Position numbers and translations under genes: made by a program. Under the pieces are notes generated by a model. That model saw nothing but the letters and a program-made list of their open reading frames with translations. It was not told the origin of the DNA and did not search any database. Below are positions 1 through 10,870 of a stretch of DNA of 64,000 bases, piece by piece (the stretch's first letter is position 1; each line of letters starts with the position of its first letter). The stretch is taken from positions 124,001-188,000 of the forward strand of contig CAJJBZ010000001.1 of assembly GCA_905182535.1 (NCBI GenBank), given 5' to 3'. Origin of the DNA: an uncultured Planktomarina sp. Lineage in GTDB: Bacteria; Pseudomonadota; Alphaproteobacteria; Rhodobacterales; Rhodobacteraceae.

Positions 1-273
1 GTGTGGGATTATTCCACAGGTTATGAGGGCCGGCTCGCCGCAGAAATTGGCACTGGCACCAATACAGCTGAGCTGGGCGCCATCATTTATGATGACTATA
101 TTTTGATTTTTCAGCTGTCTGGCTTGATTTTGCTGGTGGCGATGATCGGGGCCATTGTTCTAACCCTGCGGCATCGTGTGGACATCAAACGCCAAGACGT
201 GGTGGCGCAGATGATGCGTGATCCGGCGAAGGCGATGGAACTCAAAGACGTTAAACCGGGGCAGGGACTATGA
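1..273 (+). CDS. nuoJ: NADH-quinone oxidoreductase subunit J, 3' part only
   Basis: C-terminal part of the membrane subunit J of complex I; the 5' end lies outside the window. The visible 90 residues hold one clear transmembrane helix (around residues 30-55, [19 protein letters not shown]) and the polar C-terminal tail typical of alphaproteobacterial NuoJ, with a [10 protein letters not shown] stretch. Its stop codon overlaps the start of nuoK (ATGA type overlap), as expected for the co-translated nuoJKLMN membrane-arm block. The reading frame is intact as far as visible. Identity rests on this context and on the helix-tail pattern. Confidence 0.9.
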   Translation: MWDYSTGYEGRLAAEIGTGTNTAELGAIIYDDYILIFQLSGLILLVAMIGAIVLTLRHRVDIKRQDVVAQMMRDPAKAMELKDVKPGQGL

Positions 274-575
274 TCGGACTTGAACATTATCTGGCCGTTG
301 CGGCGGCGCTGTTTGTGATCGGCATCTTTGGACTGTTTCTAAATCGCAAAAACATCATCATTTTGCTGATGAGCATCGAATTGATGCTGTTGAGTGTGAA
401 TATCAACTTTGTGGCCTTTTCGGCCTATCTGAACGATTATGTGGGTCAAATTTTCACTCTCTTCGTTCTGACCGTGGCGGCTGCAGAGGCTGCGATTGGC
501 CTCGCGATTTTGGTATGTTTCTTCCGTAACAAAGGCTCGATTGACGTTGAAGACGTCAACGTAATGAAAGGGTAG
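270..575 (+). CDS. nuoK: NADH-quinone oxidoreductase subunit K
   Basis: Small membrane subunit of complex I (101 aa, the normal family length) with three transmembrane helices. The second helix carries the conserved glutamate in [11 protein letters not shown] and the third the glutamate in [11 protein letters not shown]; in the family these acidic residues are part of the proton path. The start overlaps the nuoJ stop by four bases, and the gene ends six bases before nuoL, so it belongs to the nuo operon. Intact. Confidence 0.96.
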   Translation: MIGLEHYLAVAAALFVIGIFGLFLNRKNIIILLMSIELMLLSVNINFVAFSAYLNDYVGQIFTLFVLTVAAAEAAIGLAILVCFFRNKGSIDVEDVNVMKG

Positions 576-580
576 GCGTT

Positions 581-2702
581 ATGGAAACGATTCTTCTATT
601 TGCTCCTTTGGTGGGGGCTTTGATTGCAGGCTTCGGCCATGGTGTGATTGGTGATAAAGCAGCGCAGGTGTTGACCACCGGCTTGCTGTTTCTCTCGGCT
701 CTTTTGTCTTGGGTGGTGTTTTTAACCTTTGACGGTCACACCGAAAGCATTCAAATCCTGCGTTGGATTGAAAGCGGAACTTTGTCCACGGATTGGGCCA
801 TTCGGATTGACCGCTTGACGACCATCATGTTGATCGTGATCACCACGGTTTCCGCCTTGGTGCATCTCTATTCCATTGGCTATATGGCCCATGATGAGCA
901 TTTCCGTGAGAGCGAAAGCTACCGCCCACGCTTCTTTGCTTATCTGTCCTTCTTTACCTTCGCCATGCTGATGCTGGTGACCTCTGACAACCTGCTCCAG
1001 CTATTTTTTGGCTGGGAAGGGGTTGGCGTGGCCTCCTATCTATTGATTGGCTTTTACATCCGCAAACAAAGCGCGGGTGCGGCGGCGATCAAGGCCTTTG
1101 TGGTCAACCGTGTTGGGGACTTTGGTTTTTTGCTGGGGATCTTCGCGCTGTATCTTGTGGCCGATAGCATCAAGTTTGATGACATTTTCCTGATTGGTCC
1201 TGAGCTGGCGGCGATGGAATTGCATTTCCTCTGGCGCGATTGGAATGCGGCCAATTTGATTGCGTTTTTGTTGTTTGTCGGAGCTATGGGTAAATCTGCT
1301 CAGTTGATCCTGCACACTTGGTTGCCCGATGCGATGGAGGGCCCAACGCCCGTGTCAGCGCTGATCCATGCGGCTACAATGGTAACGGCCGGGGTCTTCT
1401 TGGTCTGTCGTATGTCGCCTATTATGGAATTTGCACCGGATACGATGAGCTTTGTTGTGTTTCTTGGTGCGTCAACTGCATTTTTTGCAGCGACAGTGGG
1501 CCTGGTTCAAAACGACATCAAACGCGTTATAGCTTATTCAACCTGTTCGCAGCTGGGCTATATGTTTGTGGCTGCGGGCTTGGGTGTCTATTCCGTCGCG
1601 ATGTTTCATCTTCTGACCCACGCTTTTTTCAAAGCCATGTTGTTCTTGGGGGCGGGCTCTGTGATCCATGGCATGCATCATGAGCAGGATATGCGGAACT
1701 ACGGCGATCTGCGCAAGAAAATGCCTTACACATTCTGGGCGATGATGATCGGCACTTTGGCGATTACCGGTGTGGGCATTCCTTTGACCCATTACGGCTT
1801 TGCAGGCTTTTTGTCCAAGGATGCGGTGATTGAGAGCGCCTATGCGGGCACCAAGGGCGGTTATGCCTTCTGGATGCTTGTGATTGCGGCTTTGTTTACC
1901 AGCTTTTACAGCTGGCGCCTGATGTTCATGACCTTCTTTGGCAGCTCCCGTGGCGATAGAGCACACGCATGATCATGCGCTTGAAAGCCCCACTGTGATG
2001 CTGGTGCCGCTTGCGGTCTTGGCTGTGGGCGCGATCTTCTCTGGCATGTTGTTTTACAAGCCATTCTTTGGCGATCACCATAAGGTTGAAGTGTTCTTCG
2101 GGATTGTAGATGACAGCGAAGCACAGGGCGCAGATCATGCAGACGTAGGCTTCTCTTTGATTGCGCCGGCGCATGCCGCGAGCACGGCCGAGCCTGAGGC
2201 GCATGCCACAACCGATCAGAGCGACAAACCGAAAAAGATTCTTGATAAGTTGGGCAAGGGGGCAATTTACATGTCTCCAACCAATACAGTTTTGGATGAT
2301 GCGCATCATGTACATTGGCTGGTGAAGGTCTCACCTTTCATTGCCATGGCTTTGGGCTTCATTACGGCTTGGCTGTTTTATATGACCAAGCTAGATTTGC
2401 CACGGCGCGTGGCGGAAAGTAATCCTGTGCTGTATCGTTTCTTACTGAACAAGTGGTATTTTGACGAAATTTACGACGTGATTTTTGTACGGCCGACACA
2501 ATGGATGGGTCGCACCTTTTGGAAATTAGGTGATGGCAAAATCATCGATGGTGGCATCAATGGATTGGCAATGGGGATCATCCCGTTCTTTACAAAATGG
2601 GCCGCCCGTATGCAATCTGGTTACATCTTCACCTATGCTTTTGGCATGGTTATCGGTATCGCAGTTTTGGTCACTTGGATGACTATTGCGGGAGGTAAAT
2701 AA
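581..2702 (+). CDS. nuoL: NADH-quinone oxidoreductase subunit L, frame broken once
   Basis: Largest antiporter-like proton-pumping subunit of complex I, about 700 aa in total. The first 460 residues are a clear NuoL with [14 protein letters not shown], the [22 protein letters not shown] region and [10 protein letters not shown]. The frame is lost near 1958 (after the codons for SRGD) and homology continues in another frame from about 1959 ([11 protein letters not shown]) to the TAA at 2700-2702, which includes the C-terminal helices and the WYFDEIYD motif. One extra base, or two missing bases, explains it. The stop overlaps the nuoM start (TAATG). An inactivated nuoL is unlikely in an otherwise complete operon, so I favour a sequence error. 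Confidence 0.9.
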
Positions 2703-4252
2703 TGAGCAACCTTCTTAGCCTAGTCACCTTCATTCCCCTTGTTGCAGCTGTAATTCTAGCGCTGCTGTCGCGTGGCGACAGTGAAGATTCTCAGCGTAAT
2801 GTGAAATACTTAGCACTAGCGGCAACGGTCTTCACCTTTGTTGCCTCGCTTATGGTGTTGTTTGGGTTTGACTCCAGCGATACAGGCTTTCAGTTTGTCG
2901 AAGAACACAGCTGGTTGCTGGGCATGCAGTATAAAATGGGTGTGGATGGTATCAGCGTTTTGTTTGTGATGCTGACGACCTTCACCATGCCTTTGGTGAT
3001 TGCAGCCTCGTGGAATGTGAGCCACCGCCTTAAGGAATATATGATCGCCTTTTTGGTGCTAGAAACTTTGATGATAGGTGTGTTTTGTGCGCTGGATCTT
3101 GTGCTGTTTTACATGTTCTTTGAAGCAGGCTTGATCCCTATGTTCCTGATTATCGGGATCTGGGGCGGCAAAGCGCGGATCTATGCTTCGTTTAAATTCT
3201 TCCTCTATACCTTCCTCGGCTCTGTTTTGATGCTGGTGGCGATGGTGGCAATGTTTGCGGATGCAGGCACCACTGACATTGTTGTGCTTTTATCCCATAA
3301 CTTTGGCTCTGAAACACTGGATGTCTTTGGCTTCCAGATTCTTGGCGGCGCGCAAACTTTGATGTGGATCGCCTTTTTTGCCTCTTTTGCAGTTAAAATG
3401 CCCATGTGGCCTGTACACACTTGGTTGCCAGATGCGCACGTGCAGGCCCCCACTGCGGGCTCTGTGGTGCTGGCGGCAATCTTGTTGAAAATGGGTGGTT
3501 ATGGCTTTCTGCGCTTTTCGTTGCCAATGTTCCCAGTGGCCTCAGATCTGTTGGCTCCCTTGGTGTTTTGGCTTTCCGCGATTGCGATTGTCTATACGTC
3601 CCTGGTCGCTTTGGCCCAGCAAGACATGAAAAAGCTGATTGCCTATTCATCGGTGGCGCATATGGGATATGTGACTATGGGGATTTTTGCGGCCAACCAA
3701 CAAGGTGTGGATGGGGCGATCTTCCAGATGATTAGCCACGGCTTTATCTCTGGTGCATTGTTCCTCTGTGTGGGGGTCATTTATGACCGGATGCACACGC
3801 GCGACATCGACGCCTATGGCGGCTTGGTGAACCGGATGCCCAGCTATGCGTTGATTTTCTTGTTCTTCACCATGGCCAACGTGGGCTTGCCGGGAACCTC
3901 TGGGTTCGTGGGTGAGTTCCTCACCCTGATGGGGATTTTCCAAGTTAATACTTGGGTGGCACTGTTTGCTGCGTCCGGGGTGATATTGTCAGCCGCCTAT
4001 GCGCTTTGGCTTTATCGCCGAGTGGTTTTGGGGGATCTGATTAAAGAGAGCTTGAAATCCATCACAGATATGGGGCGGCGTGAGAAGATGATTTTCGCCC
4101 CTCTCGTTGTGATGACCCTGCTCTTGGGAGTTTATCCTGCGCTTGTACTTGATATCATTGGGCCGTCTGTTGCGGCTTTGGTTGAAACCTATCACAGCAA
4201 TGTGGCCGCTCATGGTATCGTGAGCACGGCTGCATCAACTGCGTCCTACTAA
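2702..4252 (+). CDS. nuoM: NADH-quinone oxidoreductase subunit M
   Basis: Antiporter-like proton-pumping subunit of the complex I membrane arm, 516 aa, of normal length with about 14 hydrophobic segments. Diagnostic stretches are [18 protein letters not shown] (conserved Glu in helix 5), the [20 protein letters not shown] segment, and [16 protein letters not shown]. Translation probably starts at ATG 2702 inside the TAATG overlap with nuoL. It is followed after 15 bases by nuoN. No lesion is seen. Confidence 0.97.
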   Translation: MSNLLSLVTFIPLVAAVILALLSRGDSEDSQRNVKYLALAATVFTFVASLMVLFGFDSSDTGFQFVEEHSWLLGMQYKMGVDGISVLFVMLTTFTMPLVIAASWNVSHRLKEYMIAFLVLETLMIGVFCALDLVLFYMFFEAGLIPMFLIIGIWGGKARIYASFKFFLYTFLGSVLMLVAMVAMFADAGTTDIVVLLSHNFGSETLDVFGFQILGGAQTLMWIAFFASFAVKMPMWPVHTWLPDAHVQAPTAGSVVLAAILLKMGGYGFLRFSLPMFPVASDLLAPLVFWLSAIAIVYTSLVALAQQDMKKLIAYSSVAHMGYVTMGIFAANQQGVDGAIFQMISHGFISGALFLCVGVIYDRMHTRDIDAYGGLVNRMPSYALIFLFFTMANVGLPGTSGFVGEFLTLMGIFQVNTWVALFAASGVILSAAYALWLYRRVVLGDLIKESLKSITDMGRREKMIFAPLVVMTLLLGVYPALVLDIIGPSVAALVETYHSNVAAHGIVSTAASTASY

Positions 4253-4267
4253 AGGGAAATTGGGAAC

Positions 4268-5711
4268 ATGATCGCGTCTGATTTTTCGACTGTTCTGCCT
4301 GAGGTTCTTCTGTCGCTCTATGCGATGCTGGCTTTGGTTGTTTTTGTCTACACCGGCAAGGACAAACATGCGGCCTTGTCCATATGGTTGACCAGCGGTG
4401 TGTTTTTGCTGCTGGCCGCCATTATAGGTCTGAGCACTGCGCCTGACACAACCTCCTTCAACGGGATGTTTGTGGATGACAGCTTTGCGCGTTTTTCCAA
4501 GGTTGTGATTTTGCTGTCGGCGGCCATTGTGCTGGTGATGGGGCAAGATTACGCTGCCAAGCGTGATATGTTGAAGTTTGAATATCCATTACTGGTTGCC
4601 CTGTCGGTGGTTGGCATGATGGTGATGGTCTCTGCGGGCAGTCTGTTGACACTGTATATGGGCCTTGAGTTGCAATCTTTGGCGCTCTACGTGATCGCCG
4701 CCTTCCGCCGTGACAGCGCCAAATCCACGGAAGCGGGTTTGAAATACTTCGTGTTGGGGGCCTTGTCCTCCGGCCTGCTGCTTTACGGTGCATCGCTGGT
4801 CTATGGCTTTGCCGGCACCGTGGAGTTTGCAGGCATCATGCAAGCGACACAGGGCGGTGATCTGTCTATGGGTCTGTTGCTGGGATTGGTCTTTGTCATC
4901 TCTGGCATGGCGTTCAAAGTGTCTGCTGCACCGTTTCACATGTGGGCGCCTGATGTTTATGAAGGCGCGCCAACTCCGGTAACTGCATTTTTTGCCACAG
5001 CGCCTAAGATGGCGGCCATGGGCTTGTTTGCCCGTGTGGTGCATGATGCCTTTGGTGGCGTTATTGGTGATTGGCAGCAGGTTGTGGCGGTTCTATCCGT
5101 AGTCTCCATGTTCTTGGGTGCTGTGGCTGCAATTGGTCAAGGCTGACATCAAACGTCTGATGGCCTATTCCTCCATTGCACATATGGGCTTTGCGCTTAT
5201 GGGGTTGGCCTCGGGAACAGCCTTTGGTGTGCAAGCGATGCTGGTCTATATGGCGATCTATGTGACGATGAATATAGGTATGTTTGCTTTCATTCTTACG
5301 ATGGAGCGTGACGGACGCCCGGTCAGCGATATTGCGTCGCTGCATATGTATTCCAAAAAAGAGCCTCTTAAGGCGCTTTGCGTGGCTGCCTTGATGTTCT
5401 CAATGGCTGGTGTTCCGCCTCTTGTGGGCTTTTTTGGCAAGTTTTACGTGCTGCGCGCGGCCTATGAGGCCAATATGGCGTGGTTGGCTGTTGCAGGCGT
5501 TGTGGCGTCGGTGATTGGTGCGTTCTACTATATCCGTATCGTCTATTTTATGTACTTTGGTGAGTTGAGCGAGCCGTTGGACGTAAACCCTGCGCGCAGA
5601 TTGCATATTATCCTGGTGGTTTCAGCCGCTTTGATGATTGCCGGGACGTTCTTCAGTCTATTTGGTATTGAGACTTTGGCGCAAATTGCAGCGGACTCCC
5701 TTGCAAATTAA
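4268..5711 (+). CDS. nuoN: NADH-quinone oxidoreductase subunit N, frame broken once
   Basis: Third antiporter-like subunit of complex I, about 480 aa in total. The 5' part (4268 to about 5140) shows [16 protein letters not shown], the helix-5-like region, and [20 protein letters not shown]. At 5141 one extra G shifts the frame: without it the sequence reads [21 protein letters not shown], the usual family sequence. The rest runs in the new frame to the TAA at 5709-5711. The gene closes the nuo operon; the next gene, birA, appears to start inside its 3' end. The single-base lesion looks like a sequence error, not decay, since both sides are fully conserved. Confidence 0.9.
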
Positions 5712-6445
5712 TCTACCATTTAGCGTGAGCGCTACGATTGTTGACCGGGCTAGCTCCACTATGGATCTGGCCCGGTCCTATGACGGGGCCGAGGGTTTTC
5801 CGCACTGGATTTTGGCTCGCGCGCAAAACTCAAGCGCGGGGTAGGCAGGGACGGTCATGGCTAAGTGCGCAAGGGGCTTTTGCTGCCAGCCTTGTTATGC
5901 AACCCAATTGCCCGTCTACGATTGCGGCTCAACGATCTTTTGTTGCGGCCTGTGCGCTGCGCCGGGCGCTTGCTACCTATGTTGATCCCAACCTTCTGGT
6001 CCAAAAATGGCCCAATGATGTGCTGCTTCAGGGGGGTAAAGTTGCTGGTATTTTGTTGGAATCCTCTGGCTCTGGGTTAAACGTTGACCGGCTGACCATT
6101 GGGATTGGCGTAAATCTGGGCCATGCACCTAAGGATGTGCCCGACGCCAGCTTTGCGCCCGTGGGTTTGGCGGATGTGACAGGCCAGATGGTACCTATAG
6201 AAACCTTTCTTGAGGTTTTGGCCGCCGAGTTTGCAGCAGTTGAGCATAAGCTGGTGAGGCAAGGATTTGCTGAGATTCGTGCCGAATGGACAGCCCAAGC
6301 TGCCCGTTTGGGGCAAGTGATCACTGCCCGTACCAACCGAGAGACCCATAAGGGCTACTTTGAGGGGCTGGACGAGGATGGAAATCTGCTACTGTTGACG
6401 TCGAGCGGTAAGAGGGTCATACCCGCTGCTGACGTATATTTTTAA
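5701..6445 (+). CDS. birA: Biotin-[acetyl-CoA carboxylase] ligase, frame broken once
   Basis: Attaches biotin to the biotin carboxyl carrier protein of acetyl-CoA carboxylase. The likely start is TTG 5701, overlapping the nuoN stop (GTG 5725 is an alternative); the N-terminus contains the substrate-binding motif ASSTMDLAR. A frame change near 5836 (one extra base) separates this from the rest, which has GRQGRSW (the biotin and ATP loop), KWPNDVLLQGGKVAGILLE and GIGVNLGHAP. There is no N-terminal DNA-binding domain, so it is a monofunctional ligase of about 245 aa. The C-terminus has a small SH3-like domain. Position between nuoN and coaX is the usual Rhodobacteraceae order. Confidence 0.88.
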
Positions 6446-6455
6446 GGCTTAAGCT

Positions 6456-7227
6456 ATGCTGCTCGCAATCGATTGTGGAAATACAAATACAGTTTTCTCT
6501 ATTTGGGACGGTGAAAAATTTATTGCCAATTGGCGGATTGCGACGTCCCATATGCGTACGGCTGACCAATATTATGTTTGGTTGAAAACACTCATGAACC
6601 TAGACAGTATCGATAATGAGATTGATAAAATGGTCATTTCGTCAACTGTTCCTCGTGTTGTGTTTCAATCTCAGAGTCTTAGCGGATAAATATTTTGGTA
6701 CGAGGCCGCTGGTTGTGGGGCGCATGGATTGCCAATTACCAATTGCGGTACGGGTCGATTCTGGCACCGCTGTGGGTCCCGACCGTTTGGTTAATTCTGT
6801 TGCTGGACATAATTTGTTTGGTGGTGATCTAATTATTGTGGATTTTGGGACGGCTACTACATTTGATGTGGTAGACAGCGATGGCGCCTACATCGGTGGG
6901 AGTATTGCCCCTGGGGTAAATTTAAGCTTGGAAGCTTTGCACCAAGCCGCCGCCGCTTTGCCTCATGTAGATATATCGAAGCCGCATAGCGTGATTGGGA
7001 CTAACACAGTTGCCTGCATGCAATCAGGCGTATTTTGGGGCTATGTGGGGCTTGTGCGTGAAATCTGTGACCGTATTAAAGCTGAGCATGCCCTCCCAAT
7101 GAAAGTAATCTCAACTGGTGGTCTCGCGCCACTGTTTCAACAATCAGTTCATCTTTTTGATGCGTTCGAAGATGAGCTGACAATGCACGGCTTGACCGTG
7201 ATCCATCAATTCAACAAGGAAATTTGA
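6456..7227 (+). CDS. coaX: Type III pantothenate kinase, frame broken once
   Basis: Phosphorylates pantothenate, the first step of coenzyme A synthesis. The N-terminal phosphate-binding motif LLAIDCGNTNTVFSIWDG is type III specific (acetate kinase/ASKHA fold). A single extra C at 6666 breaks the frame; skipping it gives PRVVFNLRVLADKYFG. The remainder contains VDFGTATTFDVV and GGSIAPGVNLSLEAL, both family motifs. The total length of about 256 aa is normal. The TGA overlaps the ATG of rnj. The usual gene order birA-coaX-rnj supports the call. Confidence 0.92.
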
Positions 7228-8891
7228 TGAGCCAAAATCGTTTAATGTATCTCCCTCTCGGCGGTGCCGGTGAGGTGGGAATGAATTGTTATGTCTATGG
7301 CTATGGGCCACGTGACAAAGAACGATTGATTGTCGTCGATTTGGGGGTCACATTCCCGGATATGGATGGCTCTCCTGGTGTAGATTTAATTATTCCTGAT
7401 ATTGCCTGGCTTGAAGCCCGGAAGGATCGCATTGACGGGGTGTTTATTACTCACGCCCACGAAGACCATGTAGGGGCTATTGGCCATACGTTTAAACATC
7501 TGGGCGCGCCTGTATATGCTCGTGCCTTCACAGCTAATATAGCAAGGCGCAAGCTGGAAGAGCATGGCGTGGCAGAAAATGCCGTGACCGTTATGGGGGT
7601 TTGGCCCGATCAAGTGAAACTTGGGCCCTTCAAAGTTGCATTTTTGCCTATCAGCCACTCTATCCCGGAGAGCTCTGGTCTTGTGATTGACACGCCTGAT
7701 GGCCGCATTGTTCACACGGGTGACTTCAAACTCGACCAAACCCCGCTTGTTGGTGAGGGCTGGGATCCCGTGCTTTGGGGGGAAATTGCCAAGCCGGGCG
7801 TGAAGGCTTTGGTCTGTGACAGTACCAATGTATTTTCGCTTTCTCCGGGCAGATCAGAGTCGACCCTTGGTGACAACATCACTGAATTGGTTGCGTCTGC
7901 TAATCAGTTGGTTATTGCTACTACTTTTGCCAGCAATGTGGCTAGGGTTAAGACCTTGGCTGAGGCGGGCCGTAGGGCAGGCCGTTCCATCTGCCTAATG
8001 GGCCGAGCGATGAATAAAATGGTCGAGGCTTCGCTTGAAACTGGGGTTTTAACCGATTTCCCGCCGGTTATTAGCCCAGAGGAAGCTTTGGATATACCTC
8101 GGGGCAATCTGATGTTTCTGGTAACAGGTAGCCAGGGTGAGCGACGTGCAGCCTCTGCGCAATTAGCAAATGGTAAATATCGGGGCCATAAATTGAAGGA
8201 AGGTGATTTATTTCTTTTCTCCTCCAAAACCATTCCTGGCAACGAGCGGGGTGTGATCAAGATCATTAACCAACTGTCTGAAATTGGTGTGGATGTGGTT
8301 GACGATGATACTGGTGCCTATCACGTATCCGGGCATGCTAACCGTCCAGACCTTGAGGCGATGCATGCGTTGATGCAGCCACAAATTTTGATCCCTATGC
8401 ACGGTGAGCATCGTCATTTGCGTGCACATGCAAATTTGGGCAAGGCAAAAGGCCTGGCGTCAGTTGTGGCTGTGAACGGTATGGTGATAAACCTCTCTGG
8501 CAATAAGCCAAAGATTGAAGAATTCGTTGAAACTGGTCGGATATATATCGATGGTTCTGTGCAGATAGGCGCGTTGGATGGCGTTGTTCGTGATCGCATC
8601 CGCCTGGCGCTTAACGGCCACATAATGGTCAGTGTGATATTGGATGATGATGGACCATTGGGAGAACCTTGGTGCGAAATTAAAGGCCTGCCAGAAATTG
8701 GTAACAGCCGTGCAAGTTTGACTGAAGTATTGGAAGAAGATCTAAATCAATTCATGATGCGGGCTGGCCGTAAAACCCTAGGTGATGACAAAAAGCTTGA
8801 AGATGAACTGCGTCGAATTACACGACACTCAGCGCATTCAGAGATTGGTAAAAAACCTGAAGTTACTGTGGTGATCAGCCGTTTGTCATAA
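7227..8891 (+). CDS. rnj: Ribonuclease J (metallo-beta-lactamase fold RNase)
   Basis: Endo- and 5'-exoribonuclease of the beta-CASP metallo-beta-lactamase family, 554 aa, cytoplasmic. Zinc-binding motif FITHAHEDHVGAIGH lies around residue 75, followed by HTGDFKLD and the C-terminal HVSGHANRPDLEAMH and PMHGEHRHLRAHA motifs. ATG 7227 is preferred over the upstream TTG 7224 because it overlaps the coaX stop (TGATG) and gives MSQNRLMYLPLGG. It is the last gene of the nuo-to-rnj run and is followed by strong hairpins. Intact. Confidence 0.95.
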   Translation: MSQNRLMYLPLGGAGEVGMNCYVYGYGPRDKERLIVVDLGVTFPDMDGSPGVDLIIPDIAWLEARKDRIDGVFITHAHEDHVGAIGHTFKHLGAPVYARAFTANIARRKLEEHGVAENAVTVMGVWPDQVKLGPFKVAFLPISHSIPESSGLVIDTPDGRIVHTGDFKLDQTPLVGEGWDPVLWGEIAKPGVKALVCDSTNVFSLSPGRSESTLGDNITELVASANQLVIATTFASNVARVKTLAEAGRRAGRSICLMGRAMNKMVEASLETGVLTDFPPVISPEEALDIPRGNLMFLVTGSQGERRAASAQLANGKYRGHKLKEGDLFLFSSKTIPGNERGVIKIINQLSEIGVDVVDDDTGAYHVSGHANRPDLEAMHALMQPQILIPMHGEHRHLRAHANLGKAKGLASVVAVNGMVINLSGNKPKIEEFVETGRIYIDGSVQIGALDGVVRDRIRLALNGHIMVSVILDDDGPLGEPWCEIKGLPEIGNSRASLTEVLEEDLNQFMMRAGRKTLGDDKKLEDELRRITRHSAHSEIGKKPEVTVVISRLS

Positions 8892-8910
8892 ATGCCAGCT
8901 TTTTTTCAAA

Positions 8911-8950
8911 AAATGCCCCTATACTCCACATTGTGATGGTAGGGGCATTT
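8911..8950. repeat. Inverted repeat (hairpin) downstream of rnj
   Basis: The arm AAATGCCCCTA at 8911-8921 is complementary to TAGGGGCATTT at 8940-8950, with an 18-base loop. It lies 20 bases after the rnj stop. No U-run follows on the plus strand, so on its own it is a weak terminator; it may act in RNA 3'-end protection or as the first of two tandem terminators. Confidence 0.6.
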
Positions 8951-8980
8951 ATCAAAAACGGTTACCTAGTAGATGTTATA

Positions 8981-9024
8981 AATGTACCTGCCTTTTGGAC
9001 ACCAAAAGGCAGGTACATTTTTTT
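8981..9024 (+). terminator. Intrinsic terminator between convergent rnj and DEAD-box helicase
   Basis: A perfect 18-base-pair stem (arm AATGTACCTGCCTTTTGG, 8981-8998, and its complement 9002-9019) with a three-base loop is followed by a T run at 9017-9024. This is a textbook rho-independent terminator on the plus strand. It sits between the convergent genes rnj (ends 8891) and the helicase (ends 9031) and may also block the minus-strand transcript. Confidence 0.9.
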
Positions 9025-9030
9025 CTCAGA

Positions 9031-10662
9031 TTATAACTCGGTTGCGCCAGACGTTTTTATATCACCCTCTGGCTGTTCAACGGCAAGATCTTTAATTCCA
9101 GAGGTTGGATCTGGCATTTCATCATCCTCGGGACTATCACCTGCAGCATTTGGGTTTTTGCCCTCAGAAATCAAACGTTCAATAAAGCTTTGTGAAATAA
9201 AGTTTGGCATACCTTCATCGAGAACTGCCGGACCGTGATTGTTGCGGTTTCCGTTGGAGTTGTTATCTCGGCCGCGACCACGACCGCCACGACGATTATC
9301 AGGTTGCTCACGCTCTTGCTTTGAAAATTCAGGAACCGCTAGTGTTTCCTGAATTTTTGCCTCCTCAACGAGTTGATCTGCTTGAGTATGCACTGCTTCG
9401 ATTTTTGGATGTAGCTTTTCGGACTCTGGTTTTTTATTTCGACCACCTCGGGTGCGTTTGACCGTTGGTTTTTCACCTGCTTCTACAGCAGGGGCTGTTT
9501 CGGCTACATTACCTGCCATCGCATGTCCTGCACGGGGAACTTCCATTTTAACCAGACGTTCAATATCAGCAAAATTTTTGTCATCACGTGGGGTGCAAAT
9601 CATCATAGCAGTACCAAGCTTCCCGGCGCGGCCTGTGCGACCAATGCGGTGCACATAGTCCTCAGCATGGCTCGGAACGTCATAGTTGAACACGTGGCTA
9701 ACATTAGGAACATCTAAACCACGTGCCGCAACATCAGAGGCGACCAGAAATCGTAACGCGCCAGATCTAAAGTTATCTAAAGTTTCCATGCGCTTGGACT
9801 GCTCTAGGTCACCGTGGATAGGAGATGCATCGAGGCCATGTTTTTGCATGGACTTAGCAACTACATCTACGTCCATCTTTCGATTGCAGAATATAATCGC
9901 ATTTGTGCACTTTTGGGCTTCGCTCTCAATCATTCCGCGTAATAGGGCACGTTTTTCAGTACCTTCACGGTCCTTACGGCTAGCTTTGAACATTATCACA
10001 GATTGGGTGATTGTCTCAGAAGTTGACGCCGCACGTGCAACTTCAATCTTTGCTGGCGCTGAGAGAAATGTATTTGTTATGCGTTCAATTTCTGGGGCCA
10101 TAGTCGCGCTAAAAAATAATGTTTGACGCGTAAATGGGGTAAGTTTAAAAATACGCTCGATATCAGGTATAAAGCCCATATCTAACATTCTATCAGCTTC
10201 ATCGACCACCATAATTTGTACACCGGTCAATAATAATTTTCCACGTTCAACATGGTCTAATAACCTACCGGGTGTAGCGATCAAAACATCAACCCCGCGG
10301 TCTATTAGTTTGTCTTGCTCTTTGAAACTGACGCCACCAATCAACAGGGCTTTAGTTAGCTTACTGTACTTTGTGTAGGTATCGAAGTTTTCGGCCACTT
10401 GCGCCGCCAATTCACGCGTTGGACAAAGTACCAAACTGCGTGGCATCCTTGCTCGTGCACGTCCCCGCCCCAGTAATGTGATCATTGGAAGAGTGAAGCT
10501 GGCAGTTTTACCAGTCCCTGTTTGTGCAATTCCCAAAACGTCTTTGCCCTCCAGGGCAGGAGGGATAGCGCCTTCCTGAATCGGTGTGGGTGTTTCGTAG
10601 CCTGCGTCTGCGATGGCTTTAAGAACTTTTGGGTCCAGATTGAGATCAGTAAATTTTATCAT
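9031..10662 (-). CDS. DEAD-box ATP-dependent RNA helicase (RhlE-like)
   Basis: RNA-unwinding ATPase of superfamily 2, 543 aa, cytoplasmic. It has in order the Q motif (PTPIQEGAIP), Walker A AQTGTGKTAS, PTRELAAQ, VVDEADRMLDMGF (DEAD box), FFSATM, the helicase C domain with DVAARGLDVPNV and HRIGRTGRAG. After about residue 390 comes a low-complexity charged tail rich in Lys, Glu, Arg, Gly and Asn (RRGGRGRGRDNNSNGN), typical of RNA-binding tails. Likely roles are ribosome assembly or mRNA turnover, perhaps in the cold; this is inferred from the family. Closest to RhlE, but not assigned more finely. Confidence 0.9.
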   Translation of the reverse strand: MIKFTDLNLDPKVLKAIADAGYETPTPIQEGAIPPALEGKDVLGIAQTGTGKTASFTLPMITLLGRGRARARMPRSLVLCPTRELAAQVAENFDTYTKYSKLTKALLIGGVSFKEQDKLIDRGVDVLIATPGRLLDHVERGKLLLTGVQIMVVDEADRMLDMGFIPDIERIFKLTPFTRQTLFFSATMAPEIERITNTFLSAPAKIEVARAASTSETITQSVIMFKASRKDREGTEKRALLRGMIESEAQKCTNAIIFCNRKMDVDVVAKSMQKHGLDASPIHGDLEQSKRMETLDNFRSGALRFLVASDVAARGLDVPNVSHVFNYDVPSHAEDYVHRIGRTGRAGKLGTAMMICTPRDDKNFADIERLVKMEVPRAGHAMAGNVAETAPAVEAGEKPTVKRTRGGRNKKPESEKLHPKIEAVHTQADQLVEEAKIQETLAVPEFSKQEREQPDNRRGGRGRGRDNNSNGNRNNHGPAVLDEGMPNFISQSFIERLISEGKNPNAAGDSPEDDEMPDPTSGIKDLAVEQPEGDIKTSGATEL

Positions 10663-10870
10663 GTACGTCCAATGAGATGCGCCGACATAAATGTTTTACG
10701 CGGCAAGTGTCGGACGCATGTCAACCGCGCCCATCGGTCTGTTGGTCAGATACCAACGCGGCTGGTATAGGAGGTAATCTGCTTTAGGTCAAACGCGCAT
10801 GGCTTTCGTACATCTGACTGCGGTGTAGTCACTTTTTGGAAATAATTTGGAGTCTAAGTATCTCTTTAGC

